Assembly: GCA_030848705.1 (NCBI GenBank)
Contig: CM061235.1
Span: 139,843,765 to 139,907,764, forward strand
Length of the DNA stretch: 64,000 nucleotides
From: Heracleum sosnowskyi
Taxonomy: Eukaryota > Streptophyta > Magnoliopsida > Apiales > Apiaceae
Direction: 5' to 3'
Positions 29,501 through 39,507 of the stretch are shown here, piece by piece. Numbering within the stretch: position 1 is the stretch's first letter; each line of letters opens with the position of its first letter. Below the pieces are notes generated by a model. That model saw nothing but the letters and a program-made list of their open reading frames with translations, had not been told where the DNA came from and made no database searches. The translations under genes were made by a program, and so were the position numbers.

Positions 29501-31935
29501 AATTCTGCTAAGTATTGGTAAGCAAAATGTATGCGTGGTATGACCGCAACTCTTGCTCCTGGATATTTCTCATCAAAAGCTTTTTCTAGTTCCTTTCCAA
29601 TCAATGGGGGCATCTTTCTGAATAGCTTTTCCGATAATTCTGCACTTATATACATCCTTCCGGATTTTGCTGCCAGTGTCTTGTAATCATTTAGATAATC
29701 GAAGACATCCTTCATATTATCGCATGTAAGCCTTTCTAATTCGAGATAGGCTTTATCTTGCTCCACGGTGGATCCCTGAAAAGGGTCCTCCAGTAATATC
29801 ATCCTTCTTACCTGAGAGGTAATGTTCTGGGGATCATCTGCTACGTTGATTAGTGCCTCGTAATCCTCAGGATACATCATTCTCCATTGTATCCACATCT
29901 TCTTCTCTGTTTCTCCTAGAAGGTTTTCCGTAAACACCACCTTGCTCCTATTACTTTCCCATGTCTTCTCATTGAGCAAATTGAGTGTGATTGATTCCCA
30001 TCTAGATATTACGTCACTGTACATTCCTATGTCGTTAGGTAATGTAAGCATTACTCCTGTTCTTGCTTGTGCGGGAGGTAACGTCCAGTTTTCATCAGGA
30101 AGCCTTTTTCCGAATCTTTGAACAGTAGATCTTATTTCATCAACTTGCATTTTTGGCTGATCCTGATTCTGTCTTGCAGGGGGATAGTTTCCTGGTCCCA
30201 TCACTGCATCTTTTGGTAACCTGTATGTTGAGGATGATTCTCCCGTTACTCCTGAATATACCCTTTCTTTGAGTTTCCTCAACTTTGGGTATTCAAAATC
30301 ACCTTCAACTTTTTCTTCACTGAGCCCCATTGCTATGACCTCTTGGTCTGTGCTATCATCTTCACTGTTATATCTGAGGTAAGGCCATCGATAAATTCCA
30401 GCCTTTTCTTCTGGGTAAATTCTGCTACTTCTTTCTGTAAGCAACTTCGTTCCCTTTAGTGGGGCTTCTTCTTCATCTTCAGAATCATCCCATCTGATTT
30501 CCGGTTCTTCTTTTTCTAAGTCAGAATCTAGTTTTTGCATCACATATTGAGTAACCGATTCTGCTACTTCTTCTCCAATGACTTCTTGTTCTAAATCTGC
30601 GATTACATAGTCCACTGTGGCCTGTGTAATTTCTTCAATGCCTGTTGGCGCTTCAATATTTTGGAGAATATCTTCGTTCCCTTCTTCTTGAGAAAAGGAG
30701 TATAAATCCTTATACTCAGTTGTTGGAAACCGGGGTAAATTTGCAAGATATTGGAGATATTCCAATTCTTCATCCTCCTTATCTGATTCTTCCTGATCTC
30801 CGCATATTATGGGGTAAGTGACGTCATCATCATCTTCATCAGATTCCCATCCTGTAGGAACTATCTCCTCTAGTGGGATGTGTGCATGCGGGCTTGGACT
30901 GTACCTTACATAATAGTCATATTTTCCACTTGGTTCTCCCAAGGTGTCCCAAACTTCTTCGGATTGTGCCACTGCTATCATTTCTTCCTCATCATCTGTG
31001 TCTACTATGGTTGACATTCTTGGAGGTTCTCTATGATAGTTTCTGAAACTCAAAGCTATTGAGCTATCAGATCTTGATCTTGTGAGTACTTGTTGTGGGA
31101 CTGATGTTGTAGAATCTGCACTTGGTTGCAGAATCCATTGTTGTCCTTGAAGTTCTTCTATTCCTCTATTTTCTCCAGGTACTGCCATAATTCCATTACT
31201 GGCCAGGTACTCTATTGCACTTCTGACGTTGTATCTGAATCCAGTGTGGCTTTCATTAGTTAATCTTCCAACCAAAGATCTGGTTAGTAGAAGATTACTT
31301 TCTCCTCGCCAATCTTCATATCCTCTAGTCTGTATTGCCAGCTGTATGTGATTGTAGAAGTCATGAATACTTAGGGTGAATCCTGGCACTATGTAGACTA
31401 GCTGTGATCCTGTTGTTAGGTCAACTTCCATTGTTCCTAGGATTGACCTCTCATCTCTTAGTCTTGTATCTCTTAGAACAACTAAGGCATTTGTGCCAAT
31501 ATTTGTTCTATGAAGGGCCTGTACTCTTACCATTATGAGTCCCATATGGATATGCTGCAATCCTTCCCTTCTAAGTGCCGCATAACTTTGCTGGTTAATA
31601 AATCTCCTATTAACTTGGGCACCATCCCCAGCGCATAATATTCTTTCCTCCATGTAGTGTTGGTACACTCTTCTCATCCTAGATGTGGACCAGGTGTCCT
31701 CATATAGGGTTTCTGCTGGTACAAGACTTGCTCTTCTGTTTTGAGATATCTGCAGCTCGTCCTCCGGATTTAATTGTCTTTCCAGAGATCGCCTGTAGCC
31801 ATTTCTCCATGCTTGTGGCATTCTTCTTTGGACTTCGTACCGCATCCTTGCAGTATTTCTGTAACTCCGTATTTGATCCTGTTGTGTAGGGGATCCTTCT
31901 TGAATGGTCTCAGTGATGCTTGGTCTAGGCATCAT
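26275..31935 (-). CDS. Viral polyprotein, complete, unit E
   Basis: 1886 codons, uninterrupted, same domains as unit C, His at 857. Although the reading frame is complete, the promoter and primer site on its 5' side are absent, so it should not be transcribed normally from its own signals. Confidence 0.95.
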   Translation of the reverse strand: MMPRPSITETIQEGSPTQQDQIRSYRNTARMRYEVQRRMPQAWRNGYRRSLERQLNPEDELQISQNRRASLVPAETLYEDTWSTSRMRRVYQHYMEERILCAGDGAQVNRRFINQQSYAALRREGLQHIHMGLIMVRVQALHRTNIGTNALVVLRDTRLRDERSILGTMEVDLTTGSQLVYIVPGFTLSIHDFYNHIQLAIQTRGYEDWRGESNLLLTRSLVGRLTNESHTGFRYNVRSAIEYLASNGIMAVPGENRGIEELQGQQWILQPSADSTTSVPQQVLTRSRSDSSIALSFRNYHREPPRMSTIVDTDDEEEMIAVAQSEEVWDTLGEPSGKYDYYVRYSPSPHAHIPLEEIVPTGWESDEDDDDVTYPIICGDQEESDKEDEELEYLQYLANLPRFPTTEYKDLYSFSQEEGNEDILQNIEAPTGIEEITQATVDYVIADLEQEVIGEEVAESVTQYVMQKLDSDLEKEEPEIRWDDSEDEEEAPLKGTKLLTERSSRIYPEEKAGIYRWPYLRYNSEDDSTDQEVIAMGLSEEKVEGDFEYPKLRKLKERVYSGVTGESSSTYRLPKDAVMGPGNYPPARQNQDQPKMQVDEIRSTVQRFGKRLPDENWTLPPAQARTGVMLTLPNDIGMYSDVISRWESITLNLLNEKTWESNRSKVVFTENLLGETEKKMWIQWRMMYPEDYEALINVADDPQNITSQVRRMILLEDPFQGSTVEQDKAYLELERLTCDNMKDVFDYLNDYKTLAAKSGRMYISAELSEKLFRKMPPLIGKELEKAFDEKYPGARVAVIPRIHFAYQYLAELCQKAALQRSLKDLSFCSKIPMPGYYQNPRKRYGLRKAKTYQGKPHSSHVRVFKTKNKDRNIRCKCYICGEPNHFARDCPKERANVARATIVEQLNIPDDWDIMSVDMNEPDSDAICSISEGEGLEVSNEVRKALMDIPGEEGIFMMQAVATQPSWRHKVKLPPQQEECKHEWEENQAITGEVVTACTICKLPTNERMRIHCSSCEVTACPMCARHQFNKEVSPKPPGHIMPHSMDQLVQELLKYITYLLAENGRLQQNLDQRMMEDLVDLKQKGQMSSSNERIPYANELAVEEESFLVIMEEAMVKNAGTEKLVAPRTIINKLFNCMVSFDIPGAPAFDVRAIIDTGASVCCVDSNAIPKEAVEGLNYNVVITGINSRQETRLKMKDGDMKIGENKFRIPFTYSMDMQLKDGIQMIIGCNFIRSMKGGVRIEGNTVTFYKNLTTINTQPEVSFTTKAIQELDMDYEEFQTIQEAIYFNMGTGSPNFKKRFNPLLERLQQMGYIGEDPLRHWQNNQVQCHLEIINPDVFIQDKPLKHVTPAMEQTFKKHIDALLELGVIRKSNSRHRTMAMIVSSGTTIDPKTGREVKGKERMVFNYRTLNDNTHKDQYSLPGINTIIKRIGNSQIYSKFDLKSGFHQVAMTEESIPWTAFIVPGGLYEWLVMPFGLKNAPAVFQRKMDHCFKGTEEFISVYIDDILVFSKNEEEHAKHLSKMLQICEKHGLILSPTKMKIAVNEVEFLGAIIGKKKIKLQPHIIKRIIAVTDDQLKEKKGLRSWLGVLNYARSYIPNLGRTLGPLYTKTSPHGDKRMKESDWKLVRQVQEQVKNLPDLDIAPEECHIILETDGCMEGWGGVCKWKPKKKDPRSTERVCAYASGKFPVIKSTIDAEIYACMETMEALKIHYLDKKEITLRTDCQAIISFYNKSSNNKPSRVRWMGFTDYITGSGVKIEFEHIDGKNNVLADYLSRLTMFLCADNTEECQVDQVTKQNLIILEETLQEAQDLTGIQDSPTHLEELHQTIQALFKAQLSWPIKKTLFNHSEGPSQSTGLTTCKFKQPKKNKRQPNRPQKPWPSGTKY

Positions 31936-32558
31936 TTCTCTGACTTTTTAATCTCTTGCTTGAGAATTTCCAAAGGATCTTGAAATACGTGAAAGGGTCC
32001 TTTCTTTCTTTTTGGTATCACTGGTTCTCCTAGAGAGACTTTGTCCAGTCTTTCCGTTAAATCTTTCAAGGCTCCTTCAAAGTTAGCAGGGACCTCCTTT
32101 CCCTTACTAAGGCTGGCTCTTAGGAGTCTTATATTCTGAGAGCAGTCCTCCAGATGCTCGTTGGTTTTTACCAGGAGTTGGATAATTGTGTTATTTTGTT
32201 TGATAATTGCCGAGCTTAACGAAGCTGGCCCTCCTGTTTTCTGGATCTGTGTGGGCTTTACAAATCCTTGTGATGGTGATTCAAGACTTTCTGTTGCCTT
32301 TAGAGCGTCTCTGTATTCTGAACTTTCAGCTGTTTGTGTCCAGCTGCTCATGAAGCTTATGAAAACCTTTAGGGTCTGGCTTGAAACTTCTTGCTTCTCC
32401 TCTAAAACTTGCCGTTCAAACTCTATTAACTGGATAGCTAGTAGGCTGTTGGTTATTTGATGCTTTGTAACTTTGGGTTTATTGGCTAGGCTTAGATACT
32501 CGATATTGATTGTTGGTTCGTACCACCTTTGTGATGACCTTTCCCAGTTTTCTGACAT
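31932..32558 (-). CDS. ORF1 protein (208 aa), unit E
   Basis: Coding frame intact and identical to unit C ORF1. Only about 41 bases of leader precede it before the junction with unit F at 32596-32599. Confidence 0.88.
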   Translation of the reverse strand: MSENWERSSQRWYEPTINIEYLSLANKPKVTKHQITNSLLAIQLIEFERQVLEEKQEVSSQTLKVFISFMSSWTQTAESSEYRDALKATESLESPSQGFVKPTQIQKTGGPASLSSAIIKQNNTIIQLLVKTNEHLEDCSQNIRLLRASLSKGKEVPANFEGALKDLTERLDKVSLGEPVIPKRKKGPFHVFQDPLEILKQEIKKSEK

Positions 32559-32595
32559 AAACTAGGTTTACCTCAGTCTATCCTTCTTCAAGACT

Positions 32596-33186
32596 TACGA
32601 ACCAACAATCAATATCGAGTATCTAAGCCTAGCCAATAAACCCAAAGTTACAAAGCATCAAATAACCAACAGCCTACTAGCTATCCAGTTAATAGAGTTT
32701 GAACGGCAAGTTTTAGAGGAGAAGCAAGAAGTTTCAAGCCAGACCCTAAAGGTTTTCATAAGCTTCATGAGCAGCTGGACACAAACAGCTGAAAGTTCAG
32801 AATACAGAGACGCTCTAAAGGCAACAGAAAGTCTTGAATCACCATCACAAGGATTTGTAAAGCCCACACAGATCCAGAAAACAGGAGGGCCAGCTTCGTT
32901 AAGCTCGGCAATTATCAAACAAAATAACACAATTATCCAACTCCTGGTAAAAACCAACGAGCATCTGGAGGACTGCTCTCAGAATATAAGACTCCTAAGA
33001 GCCAGCCTTAGTAAGGGAAAGGAGGTCCCTGCTAACTTTGAAGGAGCCTTGAAAGATTTAACGGAAAGACTGGACAAAGTCTCTCTAGGAGAACCAGTGA
33101 TACCAAAAAGAAAGAAAGGACCCTTTCACGTATTTCAAGATCCTTTGGAAATTCTCAAGCAAGAGATTAAAAAGTCAGAGAAATGA
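32596..33186 (+). pseudogene. ORF1, 5'-truncated, unit F
   Basis: Matches ORF1 residues 13-208. The first 12 codons, including the ATG, are replaced by inverted leader sequence of unit E. The next in-frame ATG is Met70 (32767), leaving at most 139 residues. With promoter and primer site also gone, this copy is best treated as broken. Confidence 0.9.
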
Positions 33187-36100
33187 TGCCTAGACCAAGC
33201 ATCACTGAGACCATTCAAGAAGGATCCCCTACACAACAGGATCAAATACGGAGTTACAGAAATACTGCAAGGATGCGGTACGAAGTCCAAAGAAGAATGC
33301 CACAAGCATGGAGAAATGGCTACAGGCGATCTCTGGAAAGACAATTAAATCCGGAGGACGAGCTGCAGATATCTCAAAACAGAAGAGCAAGTCTTGTACC
33401 AGCAGAAACCCTATATGAGGACACCTGGTCCACATCTAGGATGAGAAGAGTGTACCAACACTACATGGAGGAAAGAATATTATGCGCTGGGGATGGTGCC
33501 CAAGTTAATAGGAGATTTATTAACCAGCAAAGTTATGCGGCACTTAGAAGGGAAGGATTGCAGCATATCCATATGGGACTCATAATGGTAAGAGTACAGG
33601 CCCTTCATAGAACAAATATTGGCACAAATGCCTTAGTTGTTCTAAGAGATACAAGACTAAGAGATGAGAGGTCAATCCTAGGAACAATGGAAGTTGACCT
33701 AACAACAGGATCACAGCTAGTCTACATAGTGCCAGGATTCACCCTAAGTATTCATGACTTCTACAATCACATACAGCTGGCAATACAGACTAGAGGATAT
33801 GAAGATTGGCGAGGAGAAAGTAATCTTCTACTAACCAGATCTTTGGTTGGAAGATTAACTAATGAAAGCCACACTGGATTCAGATACAACGTCAGAAGTG
33901 CAATAGAGTACCTGGCCAGTAATGGAATTATGGCAGTACCTGGAGAAAATAGAGGAATAGAAGAACTTCAAGGACAACAATGGATTCTGCAACCAAGTGC
34001 AGATTCTACAACATCAGTCCCACAACAAGTACTCACAAGATCAAGATCTGATAGCTCAATAGCTTTGAGTTTCAGAAACTATCATAGAGAACCTCCAAGA
34101 ATGTCAACCATAGTAGACACAGATGATGAGGAAGAAATGATAGCAGTGGCACAATCCGAAGAAGTTTGGGACACCTTGGGAGAACCAAGTGGAAAATATG
34201 ACTATTATGTAAGGTACAGTCCAAGCCCGCATGCACACATCCCACTAGAGGAGATAGTTCCTACAGGATGGGAATCTGATGAAGATGATGATGACGTCAC
34301 TTACCCCATAATATGCGGAGATCAGGAAGAATCAGATAAGGAGGATGAAGAATTGGAATATCTCCAATATCTTGCAAATTTACCCCGGTTTCCAACAACT
34401 GAGTATAAGGATTTATACTCCTTTTCTCAAGAAGAAGGGAACGAAGATATTCTCCAAAATATTGAAGCGCCAACAGGCATTGAAGAAATTACACAGGCCA
34501 CAGTGGACTATGTAATCGCAGATTTAGAACAAGAAGTCATTGGAGAAGAAGTAGCAGAATCGGTTACTCAATATGTGATGCAAAAACTAGATTCTGACTT
34601 AGAAAAAGAAGAACCGGAAATCAGATGGGATGATTCTGAAGATGAAGAAGAAGCCCCACTAAAGGGAACGAAGTTGCTTACAGAAAGAAGTAGCAGAATT
34701 TACCCAGAAGAAAAGGCTGGAATTTATCGATGGCCTTACCTCAGATATAACAGTGAAGATGATAGCACAGACCAAGAGGTCATAGCAATGGGGCTCAGTG
34801 AAGAAAAAGTTGAAGGTGATTTTGAATACCCAAAGTTGAGGAAACTCAAAGAAAGGGTATATTCAGGAGTAACGGGAGAATCATCCTCAACATACAGGTT
34901 ACCAAAAGATGCAGTGATGGGACCAGGAAACTATCCCCCTGCAAGACAGAATCAGGATCAGCCAAAAATGCAAGTTGATGAAATAAGATCTACTGTTCAA
35001 AGATTCGGAAAAAGGCTTCCTGATGAAAACTGGACGTTACCTCCCGCACAAGCAAGAACAGGAGTAATGCTTACATTACCTAACGACATAGGAATGTACA
35101 GTGACGTAATATCTAGATGGGAATCAATCACACTCAATTTGCTCAATGAGAAGACATGGGAAAGTAATAGGAGCAAGGTGGTGTTTACGGAAAACCTTCT
35201 AGGAGAAACAGAGAAGAAGATGTGGATACAATGGAGAATGATGTATCCTGAGGATTACGAGGCACTAATCAACGTAGCAGATGATCCCCAGAACATTACC
35301 TCTCAGGTAAGAAGGATGATATTACTGGAGGACCCTTTTCAGGGATCCACCGTGGAGCAAGATAAAGCCTATCTCGAATTAGAAAGGCTTACATGCGATA
35401 ATATGAAGGATGTCTTCGATTATCTAAATGATTACAAGACACTGGCAGCAAAATCCGGAAGGATGTATATAAGTGCAGAATTATCGGAAAAGCTATTCAG
35501 AAAGATGCCCCCATTGATTGGAAAGGAACTAGAAAAAGCTTTTGATGAGAAATATCCAGGAGCAAGAGTTGCGGTCATACCACGCATACATTTTGCTTAC
35601 CAATACTTAGCAGAATTATGTCAAAAGGCAGCATTACAGAGAAGCTTAAAGGATTTATCTTTCTGCAGTAAAATCCCGATGCCAGGATACTACCAAAATC
35701 CAAGAAAAAGGTACGGATTAAGGAAGGCAAAGACATATCAAGGAAAACCACATAGTTCTCATGTCCGAGTATTCAAAACCAAGAATAAGGACAGAAACAT
35801 AAGGTGCAAATGCTATATATGTGGGGAGCCAAATCACTTTGCCAGGGATTGTCCAAAGGAAAGAGCAAACGTAGCAAGGGCAACTATAGTGGAACAACTA
35901 AATATTCCAGATGACTGGGATATAATGTCAGTTGATATGAATGAACCAGATAGTGATGCAATATGCTCTATCTCGGAAGGAGAAGGATTGGAGGTAAGCA
36001 ATGAAGTAAGGAAAGCATTAATGGATATACCAGGAGAGGAAGGAATTTTCATGATGCAGGCAGTAGCAACCCAACCTTCATGGAGGCATAAGGTAAAATT

Positions 36101-38843
36101 ACCCCCACAGCAAGAAGAATGCAAGCATGAATGGGAAGAGAATCAAGCGATTACTGGAGAAGTAGTAACTGCATGTACGATATGCAAACTCCCAACAAAT
36201 GAGCGAATGAGAATTCACTGTTCATCATGCGAAGTTACGGCTTGCCCTATGTGTGCGAGGCATCAATTTAATAAAGAAGTCAGCCCTAAACCCCCTGGCC
36301 ATATAATGCCGCACAGCATGGATCAGTTGGTCCAAGAGCTACTAAAATACATTACGTATTTGTTAGCAGAGAATGGTCGACTACAACAGAACCTTGATCA
36401 AAGAATGATGGAAGACCTGGTCGACTTAAAGCAAAAAGGACAGATGAGCTCGTCCAATGAAAGGATTCCTTATGCAAATGAACTTGCAGTAGAAGAAGAA
36501 AGCTTCTTGGTAATAATGGAAGAAGCAATGGTAAAGAATGCAGGAACAGAAAAATTGGTGGCACCAAGAACAATAATCAATAAATTGTTCAACTGTATGG
36601 TATCTTTTGATATCCCAGGAGCTCCAGCGTTTGATGTTCGAGCAATTATAGATACAGGAGCATCAGTATGCTGTGTAGACAGTAATGCCATCCCAAAAGA
36701 AGCTGTTGAAGGCCTTAATTACAACGTGGTGATAACAGGCATCAACTCGCGACAGGAAACCAGGCTGAAAATGAAAGATGGAGATATGAAGATTGGGGAA
36801 AACAAATTCAGAATCCCCTTTACCTACAGCATGGATATGCAGCTAAAGGATGGTATCCAAATGATCATTGGTTGCAACTTCATAAGATCGATGAAAGGAG
36901 GAGTCAGGATTGAAGGAAACACAGTAACCTTCTACAAAAATCTGACTACAATAAACACACAACCAGAAGTAAGCTTCACAACAAAAGCAATCCAAGAACT
37001 CGACATGGATTATGAGGAATTTCAGACAATTCAGGAAGCTATATACTTCAATATGGGGACAGGAAGTCCGAACTTCAAGAAAAGGTTTAATCCTTTATTG
37101 GAAAGGCTTCAGCAAATGGGATACATAGGAGAAGATCCTCTGAGGCACTGGCAGAATAATCAGGTTCAATGTCATTTAGAAATCATAAACCCTGATGTTT
37201 TTATACAGGATAAACCTCTGAAGCATGTTACACCAGCAATGGAGCAGACATTCAAAAAACACATAGATGCACTACTAGAGCTAGGTGTAATAAGAAAAAG
37301 CAATAGCAGGCACAGAACAATGGCCATGATTGTCAGCTCAGGAACAACGATTGATCCAAAAACAGGGAGAGAAGTGAAAGGAAAAGAAAGAATGGTCTTT
37401 AATTACAGGACCTTGAATGACAACACCCATAAGGATCAATACAGCCTCCCAGGAATTAATACTATTATCAAAAGAATTGGTAATAGTCAAATCTACTCAA
37501 AGTTTGATCTGAAAAGTGGATTTCACCAGGTAGCAATGACTGAAGAAAGCATCCCCTGGACAGCCTTCATAGTTCCAGGAGGACTATATGAGTGGCTGGT
37601 AATGCCCTTTGGATTGAAAAATGCACCAGCAGTATTCCAAAGAAAGATGGATCATTGCTTCAAAGGCACTGAAGAATTCATATCAGTATATATTGATGAT
37701 ATACTGGTTTTCTCAAAGAATGAAGAAGAACATGCTAAGCATTTATCAAAAATGCTTCAGATTTGTGAAAAGCATGGATTAATCTTATCACCAACAAAGA
37801 TGAAGATAGCGGTCAACGAAGTTGAATTCCTAGGCGCTATAATTGGAAAGAAGAAGATTAAACTGCAACCTCACATAATCAAGAGGATCATCGCTGTCAC
37901 AGATGATCAGCTAAAGGAAAAGAAGGGACTAAGGTCATGGCTGGGCGTGCTAAATTACGCACGAAGTTATATTCCAAACTTAGGAAGAACATTGGGACCT
38001 CTTTATACAAAAACCAGCCCCCATGGTGACAAACGCATGAAAGAATCTGACTGGAAGCTAGTCAGACAAGTCCAGGAACAAGTAAAAAACCTCCCAGACC
38101 TGGATATTGCACCAGAAGAATGCCATATCATCTTAGAAACCGATGGATGTATGGAAGGATGGGGAGGAGTGTGCAAGTGGAAGCCAAAGAAGAAAGATCC
38201 AAGGAGCACTGAGAGAGTTTGCGCATACGCAAGTGGAAAATTTCCAGTTATAAAATCAACAATTGATGCAGAGATATATGCCTGCATGGAGACCATGGAA
38301 GCTCTAAAGATCCATTACTTAGACAAGAAAGAAATCACCCTCAGAACTGATTGCCAAGCAATAATTTCTTTCTACAACAAGTCTAGTAATAACAAACCCT
38401 CAAGAGTCAGGTGGATGGGATTCACTGACTATATCACAGGATCAGGCGTAAAAATTGAGTTCGAACACATTGATGGGAAGAATAATGTTCTAGCTGATTA
38501 TTTGTCCAGACTAACTATGTTTCTTTGTGCAGATAATACTGAAGAATGTCAGGTGGACCAAGTTACGAAACAGAATTTGATTATTCTAGAAGAGACGCTC
38601 CAGGAGGCTCAAGACCTAACTGGAATCCAGGATTCGCCGACCCATTTAGAAGAACTCCATCAGACGATCCAAGCATTGTTCAAAGCCCAGTTGTCATGGC
38701 CCATAAAGAAGACCTTATTCAATCACTCAGAAGGCCCATCTCAATCGACAGGACTTACAACATGCAAATTCAAGCAGCCCAAGAAGAACAAAAGGCAGCC
38801 CAACAGGCCTCAAAAGCCTTGGCCCAGTGGTACCAAATACTAA
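33183..38843 (+). CDS. Viral polyprotein, complete, unit F
   Basis: 1886 codons, no lesion, same domains as unit C, His at 857. Its 5' context is damaged (truncated ORF1, no leader), so normal expression by scanning through ORF1 is not expected. Confidence 0.95.
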   Translation: MMPRPSITETIQEGSPTQQDQIRSYRNTARMRYEVQRRMPQAWRNGYRRSLERQLNPEDELQISQNRRASLVPAETLYEDTWSTSRMRRVYQHYMEERILCAGDGAQVNRRFINQQSYAALRREGLQHIHMGLIMVRVQALHRTNIGTNALVVLRDTRLRDERSILGTMEVDLTTGSQLVYIVPGFTLSIHDFYNHIQLAIQTRGYEDWRGESNLLLTRSLVGRLTNESHTGFRYNVRSAIEYLASNGIMAVPGENRGIEELQGQQWILQPSADSTTSVPQQVLTRSRSDSSIALSFRNYHREPPRMSTIVDTDDEEEMIAVAQSEEVWDTLGEPSGKYDYYVRYSPSPHAHIPLEEIVPTGWESDEDDDDVTYPIICGDQEESDKEDEELEYLQYLANLPRFPTTEYKDLYSFSQEEGNEDILQNIEAPTGIEEITQATVDYVIADLEQEVIGEEVAESVTQYVMQKLDSDLEKEEPEIRWDDSEDEEEAPLKGTKLLTERSSRIYPEEKAGIYRWPYLRYNSEDDSTDQEVIAMGLSEEKVEGDFEYPKLRKLKERVYSGVTGESSSTYRLPKDAVMGPGNYPPARQNQDQPKMQVDEIRSTVQRFGKRLPDENWTLPPAQARTGVMLTLPNDIGMYSDVISRWESITLNLLNEKTWESNRSKVVFTENLLGETEKKMWIQWRMMYPEDYEALINVADDPQNITSQVRRMILLEDPFQGSTVEQDKAYLELERLTCDNMKDVFDYLNDYKTLAAKSGRMYISAELSEKLFRKMPPLIGKELEKAFDEKYPGARVAVIPRIHFAYQYLAELCQKAALQRSLKDLSFCSKIPMPGYYQNPRKRYGLRKAKTYQGKPHSSHVRVFKTKNKDRNIRCKCYICGEPNHFARDCPKERANVARATIVEQLNIPDDWDIMSVDMNEPDSDAICSISEGEGLEVSNEVRKALMDIPGEEGIFMMQAVATQPSWRHKVKLPPQQEECKHEWEENQAITGEVVTACTICKLPTNERMRIHCSSCEVTACPMCARHQFNKEVSPKPPGHIMPHSMDQLVQELLKYITYLLAENGRLQQNLDQRMMEDLVDLKQKGQMSSSNERIPYANELAVEEESFLVIMEEAMVKNAGTEKLVAPRTIINKLFNCMVSFDIPGAPAFDVRAIIDTGASVCCVDSNAIPKEAVEGLNYNVVITGINSRQETRLKMKDGDMKIGENKFRIPFTYSMDMQLKDGIQMIIGCNFIRSMKGGVRIEGNTVTFYKNLTTINTQPEVSFTTKAIQELDMDYEEFQTIQEAIYFNMGTGSPNFKKRFNPLLERLQQMGYIGEDPLRHWQNNQVQCHLEIINPDVFIQDKPLKHVTPAMEQTFKKHIDALLELGVIRKSNSRHRTMAMIVSSGTTIDPKTGREVKGKERMVFNYRTLNDNTHKDQYSLPGINTIIKRIGNSQIYSKFDLKSGFHQVAMTEESIPWTAFIVPGGLYEWLVMPFGLKNAPAVFQRKMDHCFKGTEEFISVYIDDILVFSKNEEEHAKHLSKMLQICEKHGLILSPTKMKIAVNEVEFLGAIIGKKKIKLQPHIIKRIIAVTDDQLKEKKGLRSWLGVLNYARSYIPNLGRTLGPLYTKTSPHGDKRMKESDWKLVRQVQEQVKNLPDLDIAPEECHIILETDGCMEGWGGVCKWKPKKKDPRSTERVCAYASGKFPVIKSTIDAEIYACMETMEALKIHYLDKKEITLRTDCQAIISFYNKSSNNKPSRVRWMGFTDYITGSGVKIEFEHIDGKNNVLADYLSRLTMFLCADNTEECQVDQVTKQNLIILEETLQEAQDLTGIQDSPTHLEELHQTIQALFKAQLSWPIKKTLFNHSEGPSQSTGLTTCKFKQPKKNKRQPNRPQKPWPSGTKY

Positions 38844-38992
38844 TCCAGAAGGAACAGTTCAGTTGGTATAAATCAGGAAGTTCAAACCCAGGAATTAAGG
38901 AAATATTACCTACCCGAACAGATCACGTGAACAGGTTAAGTTTTATCCTTGACCAGGTTGAAATTCTGAAAAACCAAACCAAGGACTGGTAA
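38546..38992 (+). CDS. 148-aa 3' overlapping ORF, unit F
   Basis: Intact and identical to other copies. Predicted acceptor at 38510-38532; no leader donor exists in this unit. Confidence 0.7.
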   Translation: MSGGPSYETEFDYSRRDAPGGSRPNWNPGFADPFRRTPSDDPSIVQSPVVMAHKEDLIQSLRRPISIDRTYNMQIQAAQEEQKAAQQASKALAQWYQILIQKEQFSWYKSGSSNPGIKEILPTRTDHVNRLSFILDQVEILKNQTKDW

Positions 38993-39507
38993 AATCTAGA
39001 AGCAATACGTGTGCGGTCAGCAATAAAAGATGGAAAGGAGCCGTCCATCAGGCTTTGTCGGCTCAAACGTCAAAAGAGCTATCCTACTTTTTCAAAAAGA
39101 TAAGATAGCATCTTTAAAAGTTGTTTGTTTTATTAAGAGTCAGCAGATTTGTTAAATCTGCTTTTTGTAAAGATAGTGGGTGGGTGGCTACTTTATATCC
39201 CACTAAGTGTGTCTTTATGTCTTTTAGTATGACTCATACGCGTTATTACTTTAACGTGTAGATAAGGAATCTTGATTATTGTGACGATGAGGCCCCATGA
39301 GCACTCGGCAATAATTCAGAAATTCCCTTATAAATAGCTTGTAATCTCATAGATTGCAGAGTACACGGAAATCATCCGAAACTCTACTTTCTAAGCTTTT
39401 ATCTATTCTAGCAATATATTCAAGGTACTATTTTCTATAGCCTTTGTTTTATATAGCCTTTGTTTTAGTGTAATACTTGTACAAAGCCTATCGTTCCGCC
39501 CCCCCCC
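38993..39507 (+). promoter_or_regulatory. Intergenic region and 3' LTR-like repeat of unit F
   Basis: No gene. Purine tract 39169-39187, TATAAATA 39329-39336, predicted start 39359. The repeat is complete to the C-run. Transcription from here would read into unit G antisense. Confidence 0.72.

Larger units (their letters stand above)
25606..32599 (-). mobile_element. Viral unit E: copy truncated in the leader
   Basis: Begins on + at 25606 with the same tail-to-tail junction as A/B. Virus-sense 5' end is lost: it stops at 32599 in the leader, 38-41 bases upstream of ORF1, so primer site, uORF and promoter are missing. A 4-bp TACG overlap (32596-32599) joins it head-to-head to unit F. Unit A plus B up to about 10346 and unit C (from 22254) plus E are collinear with constant offset 22,253, indicating a segmental duplication. 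Confidence 0.93.
32596..39507 (+). mobile_element. Viral unit F: copy lacking promoter, leader and ORF1 start
   Basis: Starts at codon 13 of ORF1 (TACG overlap with unit E) and continues without lesion to a 9-base C-run (39499-39507) immediately before where a primer site would begin. There it meets unit G tail-to-tail, forming an almost perfect palindrome. Confidence 0.93.
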
